A DNA stretch of 17,688 nt from contig JAUYDP010000387.1 in NCBI GenBank assembly GCA_030691805.1, positions 1-17,688 on the forward strand, read 5' to 3'. This stretch comes from Dehalococcoidia bacterium. GTDB taxonomy: Bacteria > Chloroflexota > Dehalococcoidia > JAUYDP01. Positions 6,815 to 13,278 of the stretch are shown here, piece after piece (within the stretch, counting starts at the first letter, position 1; each line of letters begins with the position of its first letter). Below the pieces are notes generated by a model, which was not told the origin of the DNA, made no database searches, and worked only from the letters and a program-made list of their open reading frames with translations. The translations under genes were made by a program, and so were the position numbers.

Positions 6815-8095
6815 TTATTTGATGCGCTCGGTTGGCTTCTTGAGAATAAACAGATACTCATGAGCCATCAGCATACCGCGGATGTTGCGTGCCACGTAGA
6901 ACTCAGACGAACGATCCTTATGCTGCGTTTTCACTACAATGCTATCCACTTCGAAATGTTCGTCAAGGAAACTTTGTAGGGTTTTCATCCCCAATGGCAC
7001 TGTCTTTCCACGCTTTCGGACATCTCCGATCAAAACACCGCAGATTCCCCCAGGAGATAGCACTTCCATAGCCTCACGCGCAAAAGCCCGCATTCTTGCA
7101 CAAAAGACTTCAGGGTCGCTTATCAGTGCTAAGTCATTACTGTCACGGCCTGTATATGCCAGTGAATCTAAGTAAGGTGGGTGGACGCAGAGGAGTCTGA
7201 CTTCACCGCGCGCAACATTGTGGTTAGTCAATAAACGGCTTAGCTCCAAGGCGCTGCCCTCTATTACCTTAGGACGACAAGCTAGATCAAGGGTAATGGC
7301 ACCATCTCTACTTGCGAGATCCTCCATCTCTCTTAGCTTGGCATTTGTCGTTTGAAGAGCAAGCTTGCTAATGTCTAGTCCGATGCTAGGTCTCCCAAGC
7401 AGCCACGCTTCAATAAGTGTGGTACCGCCCCCGACAAACGAGTCAACAACGATATCTCCCCTTTTGGTATATCGCTCTATTAAGTTGCGTGGTATCTGCG
7501 GTGGCCAATTGCCTCGATAGTCACCCGAGTGTACGGCCCAGTCTCCTCGACGAGGAAAGTCCCATACAGTTCTTGTAGCCAACGTAAAGCCGTCGGGTTG
7601 CCAAACTGTTCTACCATTCTTGGGCGGCGGTGTATACGGGAGCCTACCAGCTTCGACTTCCTTCCGGATAGACCGCTCTATGACAGTCCATGAAAAAAGA
7701 AGCCTACCGTTGCCTGCGCGAAAGAGCCGCATGATACGTTTGAGAGGGTATCCAAGGCCGCGAAGCTTGACGAACATCTCTGCCCATTGTTCCCACTGTT
7801 CTACGTGTTTTACTTTGAAGTGACGTACAATAGAACGGGCGACCCTCTCGCCGCAGAAGCACGTAACCACCCGGTCGCCGTCTTCATAGTTCACGGTAAC
7901 CGCCTCTAGTTCAGTAGGGCGATGCGCCTCAATCAACCCGGTGTCCGCTTTTTCAGGCCTCACAGTTGCCGTCCAGCTAAGTTCTTGGCTTCGGTTCAAG
8001 CCGATTATAGGCTTCTGGCGCCCCGAGCACAACCGGCCTGTTGACGGACTTCGAAGTCTAAGCACGCGATGAGACGCTCCATAGGGTCTGTGCAA
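6815..8095 (-). CDS. DNA methyltransferase (N4-cytosine/N6-adenine type) with N-terminal zinc-finger-like motif
   Basis: This is an S-adenosylmethionine-dependent amino-methyltransferase for DNA bases. Numbered from TTG 8095: motif X region GNWPPQIPRNLIERYTKRGD (196-214), motif I VVDSFVGGGTTLIEAWLLGR (216-235) with acidic GLD after it, and motif IV as HPPY (305-308) in LLCVHPPYLDSLAYT. The order X-I-IV differs from the usual beta-class order (IV before X-I), and HPPY replaces D/S/N-PP-Y. Ahead of the catalytic part is C-x-C-x10-H-x4-H (Cys79, Cys81, His92, His97), a zinc-finger-like motif, then a helix-turn-helix-like stretch (YPLKRIMRLFRAGNG, 116-130, to SIRKEVEAG). The start is uncertain: GTG 7894, with TAGAGG eight bases before it, gives a protein beginning MNYEDGDRVVTCFCG and is at least as likely. 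First gene of the three-gene cassette. Confidence 0.85.
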   Translation of the reverse strand: MHRPYGASHRVLRLRSPSTGRLCSGRQKPIIGLNRSQELSWTATVRPEKADTGLIEAHRPTELEAVTVNYEDGDRVVTCFCGERVARSIVRHFKVKHVEQWEQWAEMFVKLRGLGYPLKRIMRLFRAGNGRLLFSWTVIERSIRKEVEAGRLPYTPPPKNGRTVWQPDGFTLATRTVWDFPRRGDWAVHSGDYRGNWPPQIPRNLIERYTKRGDIVVDSFVGGGTTLIEAWLLGRPSIGLDISKLALQTTNAKLREMEDLASRDGAITLDLACRPKVIEGSALELSRLLTNHNVARGEVRLLCVHPPYLDSLAYTGRDSNDLALISDPEVFCARMRAFAREAMEVLSPGGICGVLIGDVRKRGKTVPLGMKTLQSFLDEHFEVDSIVVKTQHKDRSSEFYVARNIRGMLMAHEYLFILKKPTERIK

Positions 8096-8298
8096 TCTAC
8101 TTGGACGAGGGTATGCTGACCGTTAGCCTGCAACAGCGTCGCGGTCACCCTCAAGGCGCTCTTTAGCCCACCACCCCACTTGCTGAAACGATAGTTGGTA
8201 AGGACCTAATGATTTAGTGAGAACGTGCCCCTTCATGGCTATCCCTCATTTCGTTCCCGGCACGAGCCTCTGGAGCCCTTGCCGGCCGCATGGCGGCT

Positions 8299-10092
8299 CT
8301 ACCATGCGCCCGAGAAAGCCCTGGTTACTAGCGGCAGATACGCTCGGGGTCGAAGCCCAGCCGCCACTACCGTCTGGGTCAGGACCGTCGAGGCGCTGGT
8401 GTTGAAGTTGCTGTCGCCTCCGTACACGGCGCTTATGCTGTGGGAGCCCACCGACAGAGTTGAGGTGACGAAGCTGGCCGGACCGGGCCAGAGAAAGTCA
8501 GTGCCCAGGGCGGTAGGTCCGTCGTTGAACGTCACGCTGCCCGTGGGAATGCCGGCAGTGGAGGTGACCGTGGCGGTGAAGGCCACCGACTGCCCAAGGG
8601 CCGCGGGGTTCGGCGAAGAAGCCAGCGTAGTGGTGGTAGCAGCAGTGTTCACCGTCTGGGTCATGGGCGAAGAGCCGCTTGTGTTGAAGTTGCTGTCCCC
8701 TCCGTACACGGCGCTTATGCCGTGGGAGCCCACCGACAGAGTTGAGGTGACGAAGGTGGCGGCGCCGAACGAGAGGGCGCCCGTACCCAGGGTGGAGATC
8801 CCGTCCTTGAACGTCACCATCCCCGTGGGTGTGCTCAGCATGTCGGCCTGCGGGAAGGTGACCCTCGCAGTAAAGGTCACCGACTGGCCGAAGGCCGAGG
8901 GGTTGGCCGAAGAAGCCGTTGTCGTTGTGGTCCGCGCAGGAACGCTATACATGCCGACACGATACGACGTCTTGTTTCCCGCAGTGGTAAAGCCACCCCC
9001 GGCGTACAGGTTGCCGCTGCCGTCCACCAACAGGGCATCAACGCCGCTGTTAATTCCGCTGCCCAGGGGCGACCAGGCGTTGCCGTCCCACTTGGCCACA
9101 TAGTTGGCGCTAACCCCCCCGGCGGTGGTGAAGAGGCCCCCGGCGTAGAGGTTCCCGCTGCTGTCCGCGGCGAGGGCGTTAACGTAGGTGTCCACCCCAC
9201 TGCCCATGGCCGACCAGTCGCTGCCGTCCCACCTGGCCACGTTGTGGACGAGATACGGCCCTGCGTAGCCGAAGCCTCCCCCAGCGTAAAGGTTCCCTAT
9301 GCCGTCCGCGGCAAGGGCGGCGATGGGTCCCTCCAGTACGCTATCCAAGACCGACCACGACCTCCCGTCCCACCTGGCCACGTGGTTACCGAGTGTGGAG
9401 GCAGAGTCGGCAGCGTACAGGTTGCCTCTGCCATCCAGGGCCAGGGCAGTAACGACGTTGTTGATTCCGCTGCCCAAGGCCGACCACGTGCTGCCGTCCC
9501 ACTTGGCCACATGGTTGGCGCTAATCCCCCCGGCGGTGGTGAAGCTGCCCCCGGCGTAGAGGTTACCGCTACCGTCCGTGGCAAGGGCGTTAACGGAGCT
9601 GTCCACCCCGCTGCCCAAGGCCGACCAAGCGCTGCCGTCCCACCTGGCCACGTTGTTGGCGCTGATCCCCCCGGCGGCGGCCGCTCCTCCGGCATCGGAG
9701 GCGTCCCCAAGGCGGGTAAAAGTACCCCCAGCGTACAGGTTGCCGCTGCCATCCAGGGCCAAGGCGCCGGCCCCGATGTTAATCCCGCCCAGGGCCGACC
9801 AGAAGCTGCCGCCCCACTTAGCTACGGGGTTAGGCGCGGGGGGAACCGTGCCGTTTGCACCCCCACTGGCATAGAGGTTGCCACTCCCGTCCAGGGCCAG
9901 GGCGCTGACCACGTTCCACTCCCAGCACCCAGGGGGAGATGGGCACCCAGCGCCAGGCAAGAGCGACCCAATCGCGACGAACTGGCCCGACCATCTATTG
10001 TCGTTGGAGTCGGCCCGGGCCGCCAGTCGCGGCGCCGCCAGGGAGGCGATGAGAGTGCCAATGAGCAAAAGATGAAAGGCTCGGCAGCGCAA
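8299..10092 (-). CDS. Secreted seven-repeat beta-propeller protein with two Ig-like domains
   Basis: A 597-residue exported protein of unknown partner. A signal peptide (hydrophobic core HLLLIGTLIASLAAP, likely cleaved after ARA at 27) is followed by seven imperfect repeats of the form ALALDGSGNLYAGG..F.....VAKWDG..WSALGSG (about 62-386), each beginning with D-G-S-G-N-L-Y-A; this is the pattern of a seven-bladed propeller. Two bacterial Ig-like domains follow (about 387-482 and 483-575), each ending SVGSH.ISAVYGGDSNFNTS. The C-terminus has RAYLPLVTRAF, a YLPLV tail seen on many Chloroflexota secreted proteins (from memory). TTG 10092 is chosen because AGGAGA lies nine bases upstream. A good promoter precedes it. 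It lies inside the tRNA-bounded region, reading the same way as the methyltransferase cassette. Probable role: cell-surface binding or adhesion. Confidence 0.8.
   Translation of the reverse strand: MRCRAFHLLLIGTLIASLAAPRLAARADSNDNRWSGQFVAIGSLLPGAGCPSPPGCWEWNVVSALALDGSGNLYASGGANGTVPPAPNPVAKWGGSFWSALGGINIGAGALALDGSGNLYAGGTFTRLGDASDAGGAAAAGGISANNVARWDGSAWSALGSGVDSSVNALATDGSGNLYAGGSFTTAGGISANHVAKWDGSTWSALGSGINNVVTALALDGRGNLYAADSASTLGNHVARWDGRSWSVLDSVLEGPIAALAADGIGNLYAGGGFGYAGPYLVHNVARWDGSDWSAMGSGVDTYVNALAADSSGNLYAGGLFTTAGGVSANYVAKWDGNAWSPLGSGINSGVDALLVDGSGNLYAGGGFTTAGNKTSYRVGMYSVPARTTTTTASSANPSAFGQSVTFTARVTFPQADMLSTPTGMVTFKDGISTLGTGALSFGAATFVTSTLSVGSHGISAVYGGDSNFNTSGSSPMTQTVNTAATTTTLASSPNPAALGQSVAFTATVTSTAGIPTGSVTFNDGPTALGTDFLWPGPASFVTSTLSVGSHSISAVYGGDSNFNTSASTVLTQTVVAAGLRPRAYLPLVTRAFSGAW
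8399..8760. repeat. Near-identical 80-bp direct repeats within the two Ig domains
   Basis: Bases 8399-8478 and 8681-8760 agree at 77 of 80 positions, offset 282 bp. They encode the end of each Ig-like domain. Conservation at DNA level, including silent positions, points to recent duplication or gene conversion. Confidence 0.85.
8990..9920. repeat. Degenerate tandem repeats encoding propeller blades
   Basis: The DNA of the propeller part repeats about every 130-180 bp, with recurring blocks such as GCTGCCGTCCCA and GTAGAGGTT (plus strand). Seven units can be counted through the encoded D-G-S-G-N-L-Y-A element. The copies are diverged, except for short shared blocks. Long open frames on the opposite strand here result from this GC-rich repeat structure. 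Confidence 0.75.
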
Positions 10093-10122
10093 CTACACTG
10101 ATCTCCTGTCCATGGCTGTCAT

Positions 10123-10151
10123 CTTATAGCTCGATGCCGAGCTGATGCCAA
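10123..10151 (-). promoter_or_regulatory. Sigma70-like promoter of the propeller gene
   Basis: On the minus strand TTGGCA (10151-10146) and TATAAG (10128-10123) are separated by 17 bases, 31 bases before the TTG start at 10092. Confidence 0.55.
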
Positions 10152-10525
10152 ATAGGTCAACGGACCGCCAACAAGAATAGCTCTGGCATGATAAGCGCCG
10201 GAATGCTTGCCCACCTATCACCCCGTGAATTCTGTAGTAATGTTCCCCGGACTCCCGTCATAGCAACAACCAAGGCCGACCCCCTTCGCTAGCGCAAGGC
10301 CCTTGCCACAAGGCCAGCGAGAAACGCGTATTGCAGAGACCTCTGGTTTCAGCCTTGTCACAGGGATCCCCTTTTGGCCATCTTGGAGGCCCTGGGGTCG
10401 TCTCGTCGAACTAGCCGGTACCCTGGGCAGGTAGGATTATCGCTGTGGAGCCTCTGCCTGAGCTGGAACCCTTCTTTAAGCTTGCAAGGGAGCCTTCCGA
10501 AGAGTTGTCACACCGTTTAGGGAAG
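10152..10525. other. Gene-free stretch between the propeller gene and tRNA-Asp
   Basis: About 370 bases with no credible gene, RNA or long hairpin. The longest plus-strand frame here, 34 codons from an ATG near 10188, has no ribosome binding site. If the tRNA-linked island model is right, this is where an integrase gene would often sit, but I see no remnant of one. Confidence 0.5.
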
Positions 10526-10546
10526 TGGCGACCCCGAGGGGATTCG
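10526..10546 (-). repeat. Right copy of att-like repeat, inside the tRNA-Asp 3' end
   Basis: The CCA, acceptor 3' strand and part of the T-arm of tRNA-Asp; pairs with the copy at 3637-3657 (19 of 21 identical, same orientation). The intact tRNA here would be the regenerated junction. Confidence 0.6.
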
Positions 10547-10602
10547 AACCCCCGATCTCCACCGTGACAGGGTGGCATGTTAGTCCGCTACACCACGGGG
10601 CC
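10526..10602 (-). tRNA. tRNA-Asp (anticodon GTC)
   Basis: The minus strand folds as a complete cloverleaf. The acceptor stem is GGCCCCG with CGGGGTC (one G-U pair), the D-stem GTGT/ACAT, and the anticodon stem CCACC/GGTGG with loop CTGTCAC, giving anticodon GTC. The T-arm contains GGTTCGAATCC. The discriminator is G, and CCA is encoded (10528-10526). Its own promoter lies upstream. Its 3' end is repeated at 3637-3657, suggesting use as an integration site. Confidence 0.96.
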
Positions 10603-10630
10603 GTGTACCGAGGTTAACTGATGCTACTTG

Positions 10631-10659
10631 ATTATAGCAAAACGTGGGGGCAAGTTCAA
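10631..10659 (-). promoter_or_regulatory. Promoter of tRNA-Asp
   Basis: Minus strand TTGAAC (10659-10654), 17 bases, then a perfect TATAAT (10636-10631); the tRNA begins 29 bases after the -10. The -35 overlaps the T-run of the terminator of the upstream gene. Confidence 0.7.
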
Positions 10660-10700
10660 AAAGCCCGCTGGCCACCGGCGCACCCGGGCCGGCGGCCAGC
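10658..10700 (-). terminator. Intrinsic terminator of the DUF5679 gene
   Basis: On the minus strand, 13-base arms (10700-10688 and 10679-10667, one G-U pair) enclose an 8-base loop and are followed by GGGC and five T (10662-10658). It lies 45 bases after the stop codon. Confidence 0.8.
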
Positions 10701-10745
10701 CCCTTCTTCTATAGATTATCCTGGGATAATAAAGAGATTTTCGGG

Positions 10746-10889
10746 CTACTTGCCGCTCCCGATCCTGAACATCTTGGTCCCGCAGGTGGGGCAAGTTCCC
10801 TGGGTGGCCGGACGACCGTTCTTCATCTTGATCTGGCTGGGGCTCTTCATCTCCTTCTTCGTCCGGCACTTCATGCAATAGGCTTCCAT
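10746..10889 (-). CDS. DUF5679 zinc-ribbon microprotein (47 aa)
   Basis: A 47-residue protein starting MEAYCMKCRTKKEMKSPSQI and ending with CPTCGTKMFRIGSGK. The two C-x2-C pairs (Cys5/Cys8 and Cys33/Cys36) form a small zinc ribbon, and the 'KNGRPATQGTCP.CGTKMFRIG' pattern is that of DUF5679 proteins; their function is not established. ATG 10889 has GGAG six bases upstream. A consensus promoter (10937-10965) and a strong terminator (10658-10700) bracket it, so it is a single-gene transcription unit, probably well expressed. It lies between tRNA-Asp and the divergent por operon. The basic surface suggests nucleic-acid or ribosome contact, which is inference only. Confidence 0.88.
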   Translation of the reverse strand: MEAYCMKCRTKKEMKSPSQIKMKNGRPATQGTCPTCGTKMFRIGSGK

Positions 10890-10936
10890 TCTGCTCTCCT
10901 TTCTAAATTGGCAGCTTTACGCTTGCCTAGTCACAA

Positions 10937-10965
10937 ATCGTACACGAGCCTTTTGCGTATGTCAA
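10937..10965 (-). promoter_or_regulatory. Promoter of the DUF5679 gene
   Basis: Minus strand consensus TTGACA (10965-10960), 17 bases, then TACGAT (10942-10937); the start codon follows about 48 bases after the -10. Confidence 0.7.
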
Positions 10966-10985
10966 TACGTTTATCCACGTTTTTG

Positions 10986-11089
10986 GGACGAGTTTTTTGA
11001 ACTTGTCCTGGGACGGCCCCTAAACCCCCTGGAAGGGAGTTCAAGGTGAGCCTCCGGCGCTTTATATTTGTATAGGGGGACATCCCCCT
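10986..11089. other. Two hairpins in the divergent intergenic region before por
   Basis: GGACGAGTT (10986-10994) pairs with AACTTGTCC (11000-11008), a 9-bp stem with one G-U and a 5-base loop. AGGGGG (11074-11079) pairs with CCCCCT (11084-11089) around ACAT. Neither is followed by a T-run. Both lie upstream of the por promoter and could be regulator sites; nothing more can be said. Confidence 0.3.
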
Positions 11090-11125
11090 GAACCCCCATA
11101 ATAATGGCCTACAAGGCCCCTTAAT

Positions 11126-11154
11126 TTGCAAACCTATTCGTGCTCCCGTATAAT
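11126..11154 (+). promoter_or_regulatory. Promoter of the por operon
   Basis: TTGCAA (11126-11131), exactly 17 bases, then a perfect TATAAT (11149-11154). Transcription would begin near 11161, which excludes the GTG at 11140 as the porG start and supports ATG 11188. Confidence 0.7.
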
Positions 11155-11187
11155 ATTACTGTACCAATCACCTTTCTTTGGGGTAGT

Positions 11188-11760
11188 ATGACCGGATTAG
11201 TTGAGATCAGATGGCATGGACGCGCCGGGCAGGGGGTAGTGACCGCGTCGGAGCTTTTAGCCCAGACGGCCCTGGGTGACGGGAAGTACTTCCAGGCCTT
11301 TCCTGAGTACGGCCCGGAACGTATGGGAGCGCCCGTGAAAGCCTACACCCGCATCAGCGACGGTCCCATCTATAATTACAGCGGGATCGAACAACCGGAC
11401 GTGGTGGTAGTCCTCGACCCTACCCTCCTGGGTGTCGTTGACGTAGCCAGCGGCCTGGACGGGGACGGAATTCTTCTGGTCAACACCTCCATGGACCCGG
11501 CGGGCGTAAGAGCAAAATCCGGCTACAACGAGGGTAAGGTCTATACGCTGGACGCCACTCGCATCTCCCTGGACACTATCGGCAAGAACATCACCAATAC
11601 ACCCATGCTAGGGGCTCTCCTCCGGGCAACGCCGGTGGTTACCCGGGATAGCGTCATGACTACCTTCCAGGAAAAGATGGGGGCCAAACTCAAGGCCAAA
11701 GTAGTGGAGGCCAACATCGAAGCTTTCAACCGTGGCTATACCGAGGCGAAAGAGGGCTAG
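11188..11760 (+). CDS. porG: 2-oxoacid:ferredoxin oxidoreductase, gamma subunit
   Basis: The gamma subunit (190 residues) of a four-subunit pyruvate or 2-ketoisovalerate:ferredoxin oxidoreductase, which interconverts 2-oxoacid + CoA and acyl-CoA + CO2 while reducing ferredoxin in the cytoplasm. The protein shows the family's opening IRWHGRAGQGVVTASELLA (GRAGQG at 11-16) and FPEYGPERMGAPVKAYTRIS (38-57), followed by the VVVVLDPTLL strand. ATG 11188 is preferred over GTG 11140 because the latter lies inside the promoter and MTGLVEIRWHG is the normal N-terminus. It is first in the order gamma-delta-alpha-beta, and its stop (TAG) is one base before porD. Confidence 0.92.
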   Translation: MTGLVEIRWHGRAGQGVVTASELLAQTALGDGKYFQAFPEYGPERMGAPVKAYTRISDGPIYNYSGIEQPDVVVVLDPTLLGVVDVASGLDGDGILLVNTSMDPAGVRAKSGYNEGKVYTLDATRISLDTIGKNITNTPMLGALLRATPVVTRDSVMTTFQEKMGAKLKAKVVEANIEAFNRGYTEAKEG

Positions 11761-11761
11761 T

Positions 11762-12052
11762 ATGGCGCTGAAAGGCTGGAGAGATATCCCGATTGGTAGC
11801 GTTATCCCCGGTGGCGGCACCTCTGTAGAATACAATACGGGCGGCTGGCGGTCGCACCGACCTAAGTTGGACCGGGAAAAATGCAACGACTGCCTCCTCT
11901 GCTGGATGATGTGCCCCGACTCAAGCATACATACCGAGAATGCCAAGCTGACCTCTTTCGATTGGGATCATTGTAAGGGCTGCGGCATCTGCGCCGAGGT
12001 CTGTCCCATCACGGCTATTGACATGGTGGAGGAGGCGTTGGTAGAAGAGTAA
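11762..12052 (+). CDS. porD: 2-oxoacid:ferredoxin oxidoreductase, delta subunit (2x[4Fe-4S])
   Basis: A 96-residue ferredoxin-like subunit that passes electrons from the thiamine-bound intermediate in the beta subunit to external ferredoxin. Two classic cluster motifs are visible: CNDCLLCWMMCP (Cys41, 44, 47, 51) and CKGCGICAEVCP (Cys71, 74, 77, 81). The N-terminal GWRDIPIGSVIPGGGTSVEY is the typical PorD lead-in. ATG 11762, one base after the porG stop, is preferred over an earlier in-frame start inside porG; GAGGG lies upstream. The TAA stop overlaps the first base of porA, indicating translational coupling. Confidence 0.93.
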   Translation: MALKGWRDIPIGSVIPGGGTSVEYNTGGWRSHRPKLDREKCNDCLLCWMMCPDSSIHTENAKLTSFDWDHCKGCGICAEVCPITAIDMVEEALVEE

Positions 12053-13269
12053 TGAAGACGGCTCTTGTACCCACCGGCAAGCTGGTCAAGGGCATACCCC
12101 TGGCCTTGGACGGCGCCAAGATCGTGGCCTACGCTATGAAGCAGATGAACCCGGATGTGGTGCCGGTTTATCCCATTACGCCCCAGACCGAGATCGTGTC
12201 CGCCTTCAGCGAATACGTCGCCAACGGCGAGGTGGACTCAGAGATGATAAACGTAGAGAGCGAGCACGCCGCCATGAGCGCCTGCATCGGGGCATCGGCT
12301 GCCGGCGCTCGCGCCCAGACGGCTACCACCTCCGCGGGAATGGCCTTTATGTGGGAGGTCCTTTATGTGGCCTCCGGCTCCCGCCTCCCCATCGTCATGC
12401 ACTTTGTAAACCGTGCCCTTTCTGCCCCTCTGAACATCCACTGCGACCATTCCGACTCTATGGGGGCCAGGGACTCCGGCTGGATCCAGCTTTTCGGAGA
12501 GAATGTCCAGGAGGCCTACGATAACGCCCTCCAGGCGATACGCATTGCGGAGCACCCCGATGTACTGCTACCCATCATGCACACTCAGGACGGCTTCGTT
12601 ATCAGCCATGGGATCGAAAGAGCCGAGGTGCTGCCGGATGAAGCGGTACGCGAATTCATAGGCACCTATAAGCCCCAGTACTCCCTGCTCGACCCTAAGC
12701 AGCCCGTTACCTATGGCCCGGTAAACCTCCAGGACTACTATTTTGAACACAAGCGCCAGCAAGTTGATGGCATGGAGAAGGCGTTGGGGGTAATCCCACA
12801 GGTAGCCGAGGAGTACGAGCGCCTGTCCGGCCGGCATTATGGCCTGCTTGACCCTTACCGCATGGACGACGCCGAATTTGTGATCGTAATCATGGGTTCC
12901 GCAGCGGGCACGGCCCGTGGCGTGGTGGCGGAGCTACGTGGAAAGGGCATCAAAGCTGGCCTCCTCAAGATACGTTGCTACCGGCCCTTCCCAGCGAAGG
13001 CTGTAGCGGACGCCCTACGGGGCAAGAAAGCCGTGGCTGTCATGGACCGGGCAATCTCCTTCGGCGCACAGGGTAACCCGGTCTTCCTGGATGTTTCGAC
13101 GGTGCTTAACACCTACCGGCTGGATACCAGGGCTGTTGACTTTGTATACGGCCTGGGGGGTCGGGATGTAATGCCCAGACACATCCACCAGGCCTTCCAG
13201 GAGATCTTGCAGGTAGCAGAGACCGGAGAGACTACTCCGGTGGTAAGATACCTGGGATTACGGGAATAG
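12052..13269 (+). CDS. porA: 2-oxoacid:ferredoxin oxidoreductase, alpha subunit
   Basis: The 405-residue alpha subunit, carrying the pyrimidine-binding part of the thiamine diphosphate site. Recognisable elements: VYPITPQTEIVSAFSEYV (39-56), the conserved ESEHAAMSACIGASAAGAR stretch with the Glu of this family, the ATTSAGMAFMWEVLY loop, and a C-terminal transketolase-like domain (FVIVIMGSAAGTARGVVAEL to KIRCYRPFP). It begins at the overlapping TAATG with porD and is followed nine bases later by porB, so the four subunits are one operon. Length and order suit the pyruvate/2-ketoisovalerate group; the exact substrate cannot be read from the sequence. Confidence 0.94.
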   Translation: MKTALVPTGKLVKGIPLALDGAKIVAYAMKQMNPDVVPVYPITPQTEIVSAFSEYVANGEVDSEMINVESEHAAMSACIGASAAGARAQTATTSAGMAFMWEVLYVASGSRLPIVMHFVNRALSAPLNIHCDHSDSMGARDSGWIQLFGENVQEAYDNALQAIRIAEHPDVLLPIMHTQDGFVISHGIERAEVLPDEAVREFIGTYKPQYSLLDPKQPVTYGPVNLQDYYFEHKRQQVDGMEKALGVIPQVAEEYERLSGRHYGLLDPYRMDDAEFVIVIMGSAAGTARGVVAELRGKGIKAGLLKIRCYRPFPAKAVADALRGKKAVAVMDRAISFGAQGNPVFLDVSTVLNTYRLDTRAVDFVYGLGGRDVMPRHIHQAFQEILQVAETGETTPVVRYLGLRE

Positions 13270-13278
13270 AGGAGCAAG

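Noticed and set aside
8225..10101. Long open frames on the plus strand (292 and 285 codons) opposite the propeller gene
   Set aside because: They are low-complexity Pro/Ala/Val-rich shadows of the GC-rich repeats. The minus-strand frame has a signal peptide, recognised domains, a promoter and a ribosome binding site.
11140..11187. GTG 11140 as the start of porG
   Set aside because: It lies within the promoter, upstream of the expected transcript start, and adds residues not seen in the family; ATG 11188 gives the usual N-terminus.
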